A DNA stretch of 64,000 nt from FEN-1099 sp964511015 (GTDB lineage: Bacteria > Lernaellota > Lernaellaia > Lernaellales > Lernaellaceae). The notes beneath the pieces were generated by a model. The model was not told the DNA's origin. It did no database searches and saw only the letters and a program-made list of their open reading frames with translations. A program made the position numbers and the translations under genes. This document shows, one piece after another, positions 32,591 through 41,826 of this stretch. The stretch is taken from the NCBI GenBank assembly GCA_964511015.1, contig CAZEDX010000003.1, positions 37,239-101,238 of the forward strand, written 5' to 3'. The number at the start of each line of letters is the position of its first letter. Position 1 is the stretch's first letter.

Positions 32591-34045
32591 CTATAGCCGT
32601 TCGTAGACAAACGGAATTGCGCCGGCGGTCGAAACCTTGAAGACCAGCAGGAAGACAATCGCCGCCAACGCCAGTTGTAACGGCAGCGGCAGCCGTACGA
32701 AAAAGCCGCGCAGCCGTTCGAACCAGAGTGACGGGAACCACGCGCCGGCGAGGCCCGCAACGAGCACGGCGACGACCGGCCAGGTCAGATTCGGCGCCAC
32801 CCAAATCCCTTCCTGTAACAACGAGAGGATGTTGCCGAAGGTTTCTATGCTGGCAGACCGATAGATGGCCCAGGTCAGCACCATGAAATGGAAGGTGAGG
32901 AACACGCCGATCAGCCGTCTCCATACTGCCGGCGAAACGTCGGTCGCGCTTCGCCGCCGGCCGATCGCCTCCGTGACCACCAGCGCCAGCCCCTGCAATA
33001 CACCCCACAGAACGAAAGTCCAGGTCAGGCCATTGGCCAGACCAACCAGGACCATCGAGATCAGCAACGCGGGATAAATCCGCCAAGCAGCTTGACCGCG
33101 CGGTCCAGCCAGCGGAATATAGACGTGGTTGCGTACCCAACCCGACAGCGTGACAAACCACCGCCGCCAAAACTCGCGTACATTGGTCGCCTGGTATGGG
33201 AAGCGGAAGTTGACGGGCATCTCCAGTCCGACCAACAAGCCGGCCGCCAACGCGAGGTCGGTATAGGCCGACAACTCGCAATAAAGCTGAATAGCGTAGG
33301 CATAGAGCGCCAGCAGGTTTTCCGTTGTCGAAAAGAGTGTGGGCAGATCGAAAACCTTGTCCACAAGATTGAGGGCTAAATACTCGGCGAACACCACTTT
33401 CTTGACGACGCCGCTGATGACCAGAAAGAGAATCATGCCGAAACGCTCGCGCGACATGGTTGGCGTCTCGCGCCAATGCGGCGCGAAATCCGCCGCGGTC
33501 AACATCGGTCCGGCAAAAAGCCGCGGGAAAAAGGAAACGAAGACCAGATAGTCGGGGAGCGAACGCAACGGTTCGGTCCGCCGATGGTACATGTCGGCGG
33601 TGTAGCCAAGCGACTGCAGCAGGAAAAGAAACACGCCCAGCGGCGGCGCCGGCACTACATCGGGGATTTTCGCCCCAACCGCAGCGAGCAGCACATTACC
33701 CAGTGTCGTCAGTAACCCAAAATAGCGCATTGCTATGAGCAGGCCGATGTTTAGTAACACGCTGATCGCCAACAAAACCCTGCGCCCAGATCTCTCGCCG
33801 GGTTTCACAAGAGCGGCGCCGAGGTAGTAGTCGGCAACGGCCACTAGAAAAAGAATCGCCAGGAACACCGGGCTCCAGTTGGCGAAGAACAGGAAGCTGA
33901 GCAGCACCAAAACGGCGGCCCGGGCGGGCTGGCTCCGGCGCAGCAGCCAGAACAACACGAGCGCGGCGAGCGCCACGGCTACCGGCAACAGGCGCAGCCA
34001 GTCGGCCGGAGTCACCCCCAATGCGAGATACAAGAACGAACCCAA
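32591..34045 (-). CDS. MBOAT family membrane O-acyltransferase (AlgI/DltB/PatA type)
   Basis: Transfers acyl groups across the membrane for O-acetylation of a cell-surface polymer. About 484 residues with 11-12 membrane helices. The MBOAT signature is well preserved: ELSAYTDLALAAGLLVG, NFRFPYQATNVREFWRRW, and the catalytic His in LTFHFMVLTW. I prefer the TTG at 34045 because GGAG lies eight bases upstream; the frame remains open to 34111. It is cotranscribed with the SGNH protein downstream, the classic acetylation pair. Alginate-specific genes are absent, so the acceptor is unknown; peptidoglycan or an exopolysaccharide are both possible. Confidence 0.88.
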   Translation of the reverse strand: MGSFLYLALGVTPADWLRLLPVAVALAALVLFWLLRRSQPARAAVLVLLSFLFFANWSPVFLAILFLVAVADYYLGAALVKPGERSGRRVLLAISVLLNIGLLIAMRYFGLLTTLGNVLLAAVGAKIPDVVPAPPLGVFLFLLQSLGYTADMYHRRTEPLRSLPDYLVFVSFFPRLFAGPMLTAADFAPHWRETPTMSRERFGMILFLVISGVVKKVVFAEYLALNLVDKVFDLPTLFSTTENLLALYAYAIQLYCELSAYTDLALAAGLLVGLEMPVNFRFPYQATNVREFWRRWFVTLSGWVRNHVYIPLAGPRGQAAWRIYPALLISMVLVGLANGLTWTFVLWGVLQGLALVVTEAIGRRRSATDVSPAVWRRLIGVFLTFHFMVLTWAIYRSASIETFGNILSLLQEGIWVAPNLTWPVVAVLVAGLAGAWFPSLWFERLRGFFVRLPLPLQLALAAIVFLLVFKVSTAGAIPFVYERL

Positions 34046-34188
34046 TTTACATACTCCGCAAAAAGCGTGCTCGCTATCATACGGAAGATGTCCCCTTGCC
34101 TCAATCGCCAACGAGAGCCGCGGTCAATATGAACCGCCACATGGACAGGTCGTCACCCGACGGCTATCGTGCCGCTGACGGAGGAAAC

Positions 34189-34662
34189 ATGGAGAACTTG
34201 ATTCTACGGCTTGCAACCGCCACCGATGTCCCTGGGATTGTTGGACTGTGGTGTGAATTGGCGCAATTTCATGCTATTCGCCACCCGTATTTCGCGGTGG
34301 TTGACAACGCCGCCGAGTTATACCGGAATTTCGTATCCCGCAACATCGAATCCGACCGGGCATTGGTATGCGTCGCCGAGCAAAACGGAGCACTTATCGC
34401 CTTCTGCAACGCGCTCACCACCCCCTACCCGCCCGTGTTCACGATCAGGGAATATGCGTCGATCACCGACTTCGCGGTGACCGCCCGGTGCCGCCGACAA
34501 GGCGTCGGGGCGCGTCTGTTTGATTACGTGTGTGCGGAATTCCGGCGGCGCGGCTTAACCCGCATCGAATTGCACGTCGCGACCAGCAATGAGGTATCCA
34601 CTCGCTTTTGGGCAGCGATGGGCATGCAACCGGTTCTGGAAGTGCGGTTCCGAGAGCTATAG
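34189..34662 (+). CDS. GNAT family N-acetyltransferase
   Basis: The ATG at 34189 has GGAGG seven bases upstream and gives 157 residues; the longer open frame crosses the divergent gene's start region. The acetyl-CoA binding loop RCRRQGVGARLF (R/Q-x-x-G-x-G/A) and the preceding strand ITDFAVTA are typical, with the final FWAAMGMQPV motif. The acceptor cannot be told; small molecules or protein N-termini are both possible. It is a monocistronic gene divergent from the MBOAT gene. Confidence 0.85.
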   Translation: MENLILRLATATDVPGIVGLWCELAQFHAIRHPYFAVVDNAAELYRNFVSRNIESDRALVCVAEQNGALIAFCNALTTPYPPVFTIREYASITDFAVTARCRRQGVGARLFDYVCAEFRRRGLTRIELHVATSNEVSTRFWAAMGMQPVLEVRFREL

Positions 34663-34670
34663 CTTTCCAT

Positions 34671-36323
34671 TCAGTTCAGCCATCCCCGCGTCTGCGCGGT
34701 ACGCATGGCGGCAAACATGGCATCCGGCCGGAGCACGACGTAGCGATCGTCGAGCGTATCGACCAATTCCCTGATCATGGTCGGTGAAACTACCCAGCCG
34801 TTCACCCCGATGAACACGAACGTCGGCACATCAGGATAAAGATACTGTTTCTCTACCGCCGCGTCGGCGATGATGTCCGCCATTTGCTCCGGACCCACCA
34901 GATAGACGTAGCGGCTGCGAAGCACGGGCGTGCCGGCATCGGTGATGTACCACCCCTTGTCCGCGTTCGGCCAGTAGTCGATATAGATACCCAATAGACT
35001 GAGCACACTGGCGTAGCGGTCGGCGATCGCATCCGGGAAGGTCAAATCGTCGTTGATGACCCACAGCGTGCGCATGTCGGCCATATCCAAATACGATTTG
35101 GTGAGCCCGAGGAACGTTTCGAGATCGGGGTACCGGTTCGGGTAGATGTAGCCCACACCAGAGACGGGGCCGATAACGAAGTTGTTTTCGTCGAGCCGGT
35201 CGTAGAAATAGGAAATGATATCGGGAGCCAGGTCGACGAGCGCGCTGTTGATTTCCCAGCCGATCGGCACCTGACCAAATGCCGGATCGTCGAACCAGTC
35301 GGCCAACCAACGGTTCGCGTAAGAAAGCGAATCGCCGTCGGTGTATGCGAACGCCACATGGATCTTGTTCTCGACGGTCGGCCAATCTGCCACGTGTGTC
35401 TGGGCAAGAACCGGCCGAGGCAAGCCGGAGTGGGCACTGAGATTGGGCACGTAGTCGCTCACCACCAGGAATTTCCCGGCGCGCGAGAACAAAATGACGC
35501 CCAGCAGTTCGTCGAGCGGCCAACCAAGCACCGGAATGTTCTGCGGGGTTTCGGCGAGAATTTGGTCGAGTAATGGCCGCTCGGCATAGTGGTGCGGATC
35601 AAGCTGCACGGTGAAGACGTCGTTTTCAACCAGATAGTCGCGCAATGGATGCAAACCCGACGACAGAAAAGCCATGATCGCCTGATTGGCCTGAGGCCAC
35701 ACCGCGGCAAAGGCCCACGTATAGAGATCAACGTTGTCGTTGAAGCGGCCGCGCAAATCCTCGATCATCGTCAGTCCACGACCGGCAAGATCGTCGATCA
35801 GATCGGGGTGCGCGATCACTGCGTGGTGGATGCCAGCCAGCGTAGTGGCCACATTGATCGTCTGCGGCAGATCGGGGTCGTACACAACATAGCCCTCGAC
35901 CCCGCTCATGAATGAGTCGAACACCGCCCAGGCATCGCTGGCCGTTTCGCTGGTCACACCCCAGTTCGTTTCCATTTCCGTCAGCCACCGCCCCTCTTCT
36001 TCATGCACCGGGTCGGGACTGGGCATCACACTGGGATCGAAATAAATCCGCGGTTCGGTTTTGGCCAATAACCCTTGCAACGAAACCATCAGCACCTTCA
36101 TCGGCTCACTGAGCGTCTGTCCGTCAAGTACGATCAGGTGTGACGGTGGTGAGGACTTAGGGAACACTGGCGACACCTCGTCGCGGTGCGGGCCACCACC
36201 GTCCCACTGAGCACTCGGACGAGACGCTGTCGCTCGATCGGCGGTTTCCGGCACCGACTTCGGCTTCTCCGGCAGACAGGCCACGACCAAACAAACCGCC
36301 AACAGTAGCAATAGGCGTTTCAT
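34671..36323 (-). CDS. GxGYxYP-domain lipoprotein
   Basis: A 550-residue exported protein with a signal peptide and probable lipobox (LVVAC, Cys near residue 16). The family motif reads GVGYIYPNRYP in the C-terminal half. FAYTDGDSLSYANRW is another conserved acidic segment that resembles a polysaccharide-deacetylase-like active site. The family is often described as putative glycoside hydrolases in carbohydrate-use loci, but activity is not proven. It overlaps the upstream Asp-rich lipoprotein gene by four bases (ATGA), so both are translated from one message. Confidence 0.8.
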   Translation of the reverse strand: MKRLLLLLAVCLVVACLPEKPKSVPETADRATASRPSAQWDGGGPHRDEVSPVFPKSSPPSHLIVLDGQTLSEPMKVLMVSLQGLLAKTEPRIYFDPSVMPSPDPVHEEEGRWLTEMETNWGVTSETASDAWAVFDSFMSGVEGYVVYDPDLPQTINVATTLAGIHHAVIAHPDLIDDLAGRGLTMIEDLRGRFNDNVDLYTWAFAAVWPQANQAIMAFLSSGLHPLRDYLVENDVFTVQLDPHHYAERPLLDQILAETPQNIPVLGWPLDELLGVILFSRAGKFLVVSDYVPNLSAHSGLPRPVLAQTHVADWPTVENKIHVAFAYTDGDSLSYANRWLADWFDDPAFGQVPIGWEINSALVDLAPDIISYFYDRLDENNFVIGPVSGVGYIYPNRYPDLETFLGLTKSYLDMADMRTLWVINDDLTFPDAIADRYASVLSLLGIYIDYWPNADKGWYITDAGTPVLRSRYVYLVGPEQMADIIADAAVEKQYLYPDVPTFVFIGVNGWVVSPTMIRELVDTLDDRYVVLRPDAMFAAMRTAQTRGWLN

Positions 36324-38359
36324 GGTTGCACCTCCCTTCCCAAGACCACCAGGAGGCCGGAAATGATCCGGTTCAAGGCATCGGTGGGGTCGGCGCCCGC
36401 GAAGCCGCCGCCGAAGGTAAACACGCCGCCAAACGTGGCTTCAGGGAAGAAGAAATAATAAGGCTGGTACGCACCGTCCGCCGGATAGTTCTGCCCACCA
36501 TAGCTGTGCGCGGCATCAACCAAGGTATCGACATCCGGATCCCATTGCCCATTCGCATTGTTGTCGATGTAGCTCTCCGTCTGGTCGACCACAAACGGCG
36601 GGAACGCGGGCGACACTTGGCCAACATCCCACAACGGCAGTTGGTAGCGCAGGCCAACGCTTGTATCGAACATCGCAGTAGGATAGGCGACGAACGTGCC
36701 ATCCTCCGGCACGTAGTTCCCCGCCAACAACTGAATCACGGCGGACAGATCAAGTGGCCGATCGTCAGCCACGCCGTCACCAATGCTGTAGGTATCGCCT
36801 GACTCCGCGATCTCCGTCATATCACCTTCGACGGTGACGGTCGTCGCGGTGTTCGCGACGATCGTGAACTGGCGCAAGGAATCGTACTCTTCGGCTTGGT
36901 CAACATTCGGATTCAGCACGTTGCCGACCAACGCCCCGGGCGTCCACGCCGCAGTGGTATCGGTAAGCACGGTGGCCGTCAGGTAGGTCGAAGTACCCAT
37001 GCCAACGTCGTTGTCGAAACCGTCAGCATCTTCATCTTCCGCGGGGTAGCGGCCGGCCAAAGCCCGACGGGCATCGCCAATTACGGCGTCCGGCAAATGG
37101 GTCAACACCATGGTCAGCATGGACAACAAGGGGGAAGCCACGGTTTGCCCGTCCATCTCGACGTTGAAAGACAGCGCGCCGTTTTCCCACCGCAACAGAT
37201 CGTCCGCCTGATCGTCGGTTTCGAGTCGCAATGCGTCGTTCAGGTCGTCGCCGATCTCCGCTGGATCGACGAAATCGTCCGCGGGGTTCAACGGCGTGTT
37301 GTTGTCATCCGTCCAGTAGTAGCCATCGCCGTCGTTGTCGTCGGTGACAGCATCAAGCGCTGCGGTAAAATCGGCCTTGGAACCGGCCAACAGCGCCGGG
37401 CCATCGATGTAGGGCGGATCCTCCGGCTGGTGCACCGTGAGAAACGCAGGAAATTCGTCCATCAGTTCGAACAACACGGTGATGTCACCACTGCTGAGCA
37501 AGTAGATCCAAGTGTCGATGTTCGGTGCGCCGGTGTCGATGTTGTTCGCCGCCAGCATGCGCAACACACCGCGCACCAAGTGGTATACGGCGCCCAGCAA
37601 AGCGCGCTCACTCAGATCGTGTTCACCCTTCTCTTCCGAAAGATCTTGTGGCAGCCGGAAAGCGTGACCGAAAACCATGATTTTGATCTGCGGCAACCGA
37701 TAGGCGAAATCCGGGTTGGCCGCCACAACATCGAGATCGGCAATGGTGTCATCCAACAACGGCAAAATGATTTCCAATAAATAGACCGTGATCAAATCCG
37801 TGGCCAAGCCGCTCGGGTCATCCACCCCGAGCGCGTCAAGCATCATCTGTTCGAGGTCTTCGCTATCGAAGTAGCCACCGAGGAATCCATCGATAATCGC
37901 CAGCGGCAAGGTCAGCACCATCAGTGCTTGCGCATAGCGGCATCGGTCGGCGTCGTCCGCCTCGACCGGTCCATCGTTGGCCGGATCGTCATCCTCGAGC
38001 TTGCCCAACGCCAGGCGGTAATAGACCAGGGCCGTAGAGAAGTTCGCATCGGCGACTTCTTCCTCGGCTTCACGCATGTCTTCCCAGGCCGTGCCTTCAG
38101 TGACTACATCGTCGTCCACCGTGTCGTCATCGCCGGTGTCGTCGTCAGTGCTATCGTCGTCTTCGGTATCATCGTCGTCGGTATCGTCGTCGTCGGTATC
38201 GTCGTCGGCCTGGCTGTCGTCATCGTCCGCCGTGTCGTCGTCGCCGCTTTCATCATCGTCGCCGGAATCGTCATCCTCGTCACTACCGCAATCGCAAGCG
38301 CACAGTAGTCCGGCCATTAGCAACACCAGCAGCAATATCAGCTCTCGTGCAACTCGCAT
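36320..38359 (-). CDS. Asp-rich lipoprotein of unknown function
   Basis: A 679-residue exported protein with a signal sequence and lipobox LCAC (Cys at 22). Residues 26-88 are an extreme Asp-rich linker (repeats of DDDT and DDDS). A helical region with TPR-like character follows (about 90-130, DANFSTALVYYRLALGKL). The rest has acidic, calcium-binding-like segments (DNDGDGYYWTDDN, DEDADGFDNDVG, DNNANGQWDPDVD) resembling EF-hand/thrombospondin-type-3 loops. It lacks enzyme motifs I recognise. It is the first gene of a two-gene unit with the GxGYxYP protein. The linker probably holds the folded part away from the membrane. Confidence 0.75.
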   Translation of the reverse strand: MRVARELILLLVLLMAGLLCACDCGSDEDDDSGDDDESGDDDTADDDDSQADDDTDDDDTDDDDTEDDDSTDDDTGDDDTVDDDVVTEGTAWEDMREAEEEVADANFSTALVYYRLALGKLEDDDPANDGPVEADDADRCRYAQALMVLTLPLAIIDGFLGGYFDSEDLEQMMLDALGVDDPSGLATDLITVYLLEIILPLLDDTIADLDVVAANPDFAYRLPQIKIMVFGHAFRLPQDLSEEKGEHDLSERALLGAVYHLVRGVLRMLAANNIDTGAPNIDTWIYLLSSGDITVLFELMDEFPAFLTVHQPEDPPYIDGPALLAGSKADFTAALDAVTDDNDGDGYYWTDDNNTPLNPADDFVDPAEIGDDLNDALRLETDDQADDLLRWENGALSFNVEMDGQTVASPLLSMLTMVLTHLPDAVIGDARRALAGRYPAEDEDADGFDNDVGMGTSTYLTATVLTDTTAAWTPGALVGNVLNPNVDQAEEYDSLRQFTIVANTATTVTVEGDMTEIAESGDTYSIGDGVADDRPLDLSAVIQLLAGNYVPEDGTFVAYPTAMFDTSVGLRYQLPLWDVGQVSPAFPPFVVDQTESYIDNNANGQWDPDVDTLVDAAHSYGGQNYPADGAYQPYYFFFPEATFGGVFTFGGGFAGADPTDALNRIISGLLVVLGREVQP
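38096..38284 (-). repeat. Low-complexity GAY-codon repeat (Asp-rich linker)
   Basis: About 190 bases of imperfect GAC/GAT repeats coding the poly-Asp linker of the lipoprotein at 36320-38359. Similar tracts occur at 39710, 41560 and 53565. Confidence 0.8.
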
Positions 38360-38491
38360 GATTCCCCTCCCGGCTCCATGATTGGCGCGTCAAGTATTTC
38401 ACGATTGGCGATAAAAAGACAAACGCCCGCGCCGTAAATCCTTCATTCCAATTCGGCAGCGATCCCTGCCTTCCGCCGCGAACGGCCTCGC

Positions 38492-39889
38492 TCACGGGAA
38501 CACGGTCGGGTCGCACGAAACGGCGTCGGGCAAATTCAGCAGTTCGCCCAAGGAGAACCCGACAAACGGCTGGCTCGGCACTGGAATTGCGCCCGCAGCT
38601 ACCCAGAAACACAGGTTTGCCGGATCATAAACGATCTGGTAGATCGCGCCGTTGGTCGCGATGCTCTCGTCGTTATTAAACACGTCCGGAGGCGATTCCT
38701 CTCCGGTGTACGGGTTCACGCGGTCACGCAATACTCCGACCAACGATTCCGGATCGATCTGGCCATAGATACTGTCCTCACCATCGGGCGGGATGAGTTG
38801 CGCCAAACGATCGTACCGTAGCTTACTCGACGAACTTGCCGGATCTGCATCCAAACCCTCCGTTTCCGGCGCAACAAAATGATTGGTCGCGAACACGCAG
38901 CCATCCTCTAGTTCCCGCACACCGATGCCGGCCGCGGTCATTTCGAATACGGCGCCTTCGCGATTCGGGCCATCGGCGATAACCGTGATTTCCACACTCA
39001 TATGGTCCATTTCTTCGATGAACTCTCGGGCTTCGGTCAGCGAATTGGCGGTCTTGAGCAACATCGCCTGCATCTGCATATGGCTGCGACCTACGCGGTC
39101 ATGCACGGAATTATCAAGCGGATCGGCCTCATCCGACGCGATCGACAGACCCGCTGCATTGATGCCGGAATACGGACTCAGGTTGCCTGGAAAACCGATG
39201 TAGGCGTGCGGGATGCCGCCTTCCGGTTGGCGTACGAAGACGACCGGGTAATCGAGCATGTAGTCGATCTCGCTCCAGTCGAGGCTTCGCGCGTGATATA
39301 AGCGCCCGTCAACCGTAGCTTCGCCGGCGGCGATGACCTGCGAGCAGCCGGGCTGTAACTTTTTCGCTGGCGGGAAGCCGTTGGACACGAATTCGATCAG
39401 CACGTCGCCGAAATTGAGGATCATGCAAATGTCCATCGTCCAGCCGGTATCGCCGGCCGCATCCACCAACCCTTGGCATTCCTCGATGATGTCGGGATAG
39501 GAATTTTCGTTGGCCAAGTCCAGCAAACCCAACCAATGTGCCAGCGGCACCAGGATATCGATCAGGTGGTACTCGTTCAGCCAATCGATACCCGCCCGCA
39601 GTTCTTCGTGTAGCAGTTCACCCTGTTGCTGCCCCATCTCATAGGGCGTACCGGCTAGCCACACGATGGTGAATTGTTCGTACGACTCGCGGTGCGGCTC
39701 GACCGGAGTCCAGGAATCGTCGTCCGCAGCATCGTCGTCGCCTGCGTCATCGTCAGTCACGTCGTCGTCACCGGCGTCATCATCGGCATTGTCGTCACTC
39801 GCGTCGTTGTCGTCGTCATCGCCGCCGCAGGAACACAGCACCATGCTCGTGATTAACAACATCGCCAGCAACCGCCAAATTCCCTTCAT
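38492..39889 (-). CDS. C45-family (acyltransferase-like) Ntn hydrolase lipoprotein
   Basis: A 465-residue lipoprotein: signal peptide, lipobox LCSC (Cys 21), then an Asp-rich linker to about residue 60. The rest matches the C45 peptidase/isopenicillin acyltransferase family. It has the GTPYEMGQQQGELL N-terminal block, the Gly-Cys autoprocessing site in PGCSQVIAAGEAT where Cys becomes the N-terminal nucleophile, and the following GRLYHARSLDW. Later family-type segments include GINAAGLSIASDE and VFATNHFV. It should cleave an amide bond, with unknown substrate, outside the cytoplasm. Autoprocessing would release the enzyme from its lipid-anchored pro-part unless the chains stay together. Confidence 0.82.
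   Translation of the reverse strand: MKGIWRLLAMLLITSMVLCSCGGDDDDNDASDDNADDDAGDDDVTDDDAGDDDAADDDSWTPVEPHRESYEQFTIVWLAGTPYEMGQQQGELLHEELRAGIDWLNEYHLIDILVPLAHWLGLLDLANENSYPDIIEECQGLVDAAGDTGWTMDICMILNFGDVLIEFVSNGFPPAKKLQPGCSQVIAAGEATVDGRLYHARSLDWSEIDYMLDYPVVFVRQPEGGIPHAYIGFPGNLSPYSGINAAGLSIASDEADPLDNSVHDRVGRSHMQMQAMLLKTANSLTEAREFIEEMDHMSVEITVIADGPNREGAVFEMTAAGIGVRELEDGCVFATNHFVAPETEGLDADPASSSSKLRYDRLAQLIPPDGEDSIYGQIDPESLVGVLRDRVNPYTGEESPPDVFNNDESIATNGAIYQIVYDPANLCFWVAAGAIPVPSQPFVGFSLGELLNLPDAVSCDPTVFP
39710..39820 (-). repeat. Low-complexity GAY-codon repeat (Asp-rich linker)
   Basis: Imperfect GAC/GAT tract coding DDD-A/N/T blocks directly after the lipidated Cys of the C45-like protein. Confidence 0.8.
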
Positions 39890-39945
39890 TGTCCAACTCC
39901 CTGCATCGGTTCACAGCCCTTCACGTCCGTAGAAAAGCAAACGCG

Positions 39946-41769
39946 TTACCACGCGTATTCGGAGATATTGATTGCCGAGTCTTCGCCGCGGCGCAAATAG
40001 CGCCCGAGCCAGTAGGCGGCATGAAAATCACCGCCTGGTTCCAGGCGCATAGTGCCGCCGCCGTTGACGCGGTACGGCGACGAACGCCAGTCATAGTTGC
40101 TTGCCGGCCGCAGTTCACGCGGCAATGGCGTGTCAGCCTCGATCAAACCGTTGTGCCCGTAGAACGGAATGTAGAAACCGGCAATGTGCACGCCGGTCAG
40201 ATGAATTACCGTCTCGCCGTCGATGGCGACACACCGGCCGACTTTGATTTCGGCCTCGTCGCAGTTTTCTATGGGGACTTCATATACCGGCGGCGTTCCG
40301 AAATGGTGCAGATCGTGCGCGGCGGCATCGGCGGCTTGATTGTCGGTGGCTCCTGGCGCAAACGCAGAATAGATCACACCAAAAAAGCCAAGATTCGTAC
40401 GGGCCACGCTCCAACCGGGCAACCACCCTTGCCACAAGTCGCGCAGAACAACTGTACGCCAGTAGCTTTGCTGTTCTGGGTCCGCTTCATAGCGCAGGAG
40501 CGGGAAAATCGCCACAAAGGCCATGTTTACGTTCGACCAGTTGGAAGCAATCGGGCCGGTGTTGCTGTATTTGAAGGTCTGGTCGACAAAGCGCGGAAAG
40601 TGTCGCGACCCCATCATGTCAACGAAGAAATCGCGAAATCGCTCTTCACCGGTCACCAGCGCGATGGTCTTGAATATGCCAAGCGCCGCCACGGCATTGA
40701 AACCGTTGCCGATAAATGTTGGCAATATCGTGCCCTCGAGTTCCCGTGGATTCAGATCGTGGGAGCTGGTCAAGCGACCGTCTGCATCGCGAATCGACAG
40801 GTCGAGTCCGTCTTCCGGCGCGACTTCCATCAGGGCATCACCAATCCCCGCTACGTCATCCTGTAAGCGGGTCTTGAGCGAGGCATCGATGGTCGGGTCG
40901 TCGACTATCGTTTCCCATAACACGGCGATCTCGAACATGTACCCGAGCATCTGGTCCTTGCTCACATTGTCAAACCAGAGCCAATCGGGATAGAGACCAC
41001 CTGAGTTGTCTTCGCGCCAGGTGTTGCCCTTGTTCACCGGCAGCGGGTTGCCGAATTCATCGAACAATGGCGTCGTTTCGGGGTCGCCGCCCGGCAAACC
41101 GCGAGGGCTGATGCCGCGCGCGATGACACCGCGCACACCGGTAATCGCCACGCAGATGTGCAGCGCCTCGAGCAAATCAACAACGTTCTCTCGCAGTTCG
41201 TCGAGCGTTTCACCGCCGACGTCCGTGCCTTCATCGCGGGCCAGCGCATATCGGAGAATATCACCTACCGCGGCGACACCACCGAACATGCCTAGGTCTT
41301 CGAATTCAAGAAAATGGTCGACAACGTCGTACACCGGCGTGCCGGTGTATTCCTCAAAGTTCTCGTCGAGCGTCGAATTGGTCAGCCAGTCCTTCACCTG
41401 GTTGCGCGCGTCTTCGTTAAGCAGGAACGTGTCGAGGGCCACGCCGAAGGGCCAGGCACTCATGCCCTGAATCTGTTGGGCGTAACGGAACGCCTTCATT
41501 TCCAAATCGGCGTTGTATCGTGGTTCGCCCGGACCGGGAATCAGCGAGCCACGATTCGACGCGGTGTCGTCGTCGACGACCGTGTCGTCGTCAGCACTAT
41601 CATCGTCGACATCGTCATCGTGGACATCGTCATCAACGGTATCGTCATCAGTGGTATCGTCATCGTTCGCGTCTTCGTCCGCTGGCGTCGAGTCATCATC
41701 GTCACCATCCGCGACACAGGCCCCCAGAACCAGCAACAGGGCCAACCCAACCCAAGCAAACCATTTCAT
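39946..41769 (-). CDS. Asp-rich lipoprotein of unknown function
   Basis: The ATG at 41769 follows GGGAGGCC, so the eight extra codons upstream are unlikely. The 607-residue protein has a lipobox LGAC (Cys 18) and an Asp-rich linker at residues 21-70. The folded part is mainly alpha-helical with well-spaced aromatic segments (PDWLWFDNVSKDQMLGY, FRDFFVDMMGSRHFPRF). It resembles an alpha/alpha-toroid of the kind found in glycoside hydrolases and lyases, but no specific motif is recognised. It lies 56 bases upstream of the C45-like gene on the same strand, so the two may be cotranscribed. Confidence 0.72.
   Translation of the reverse strand: MKWFAWVGLALLLVLGACVADGDDDDSTPADEDANDDDTTDDDTVDDDVHDDDVDDDSADDDTVVDDDTASNRGSLIPGPGEPRYNADLEMKAFRYAQQIQGMSAWPFGVALDTFLLNEDARNQVKDWLTNSTLDENFEEYTGTPVYDVVDHFLEFEDLGMFGGVAAVGDILRYALARDEGTDVGGETLDELRENVVDLLEALHICVAITGVRGVIARGISPRGLPGGDPETTPLFDEFGNPLPVNKGNTWREDNSGGLYPDWLWFDNVSKDQMLGYMFEIAVLWETIVDDPTIDASLKTRLQDDVAGIGDALMEVAPEDGLDLSIRDADGRLTSSHDLNPRELEGTILPTFIGNGFNAVAALGIFKTIALVTGEERFRDFFVDMMGSRHFPRFVDQTFKYSNTGPIASNWSNVNMAFVAIFPLLRYEADPEQQSYWRTVVLRDLWQGWLPGWSVARTNLGFFGVIYSAFAPGATDNQAADAAAHDLHHFGTPPVYEVPIENCDEAEIKVGRCVAIDGETVIHLTGVHIAGFYIPFYGHNGLIEADTPLPRELRPASNYDWRSSPYRVNGGGTMRLEPGGDFHAAYWLGRYLRRGEDSAINISEYAW
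41560..41709 (-). repeat. Low-complexity GAY-codon repeat (Asp-rich linker)
   Basis: About 150 bases of imperfect GAC/GAT repeat (DDDT, DDDV, DDDS) following the lipidated Cys. Confidence 0.8.
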
Positions 41770-41826
41770 GAGGCCTCCCGTTGCGAATCCCACTGATCGT
41801 TTTCTCCAGCACCAGCGCTCGGCTTG

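Noticed and set aside
38096..38284. CRISPR-like repetition
   Set aside because: The repeats are short codon repeats in frame with a protein linker, without spacers of constant length.
38076..38381. Plus-strand open frames made almost entirely of Ser/Val (and similar at 39666, 41513)
   Set aside because: They are the complement of the Asp-codon repeats of the minus-strand lipoproteins; no ribosome site or start context supports them.
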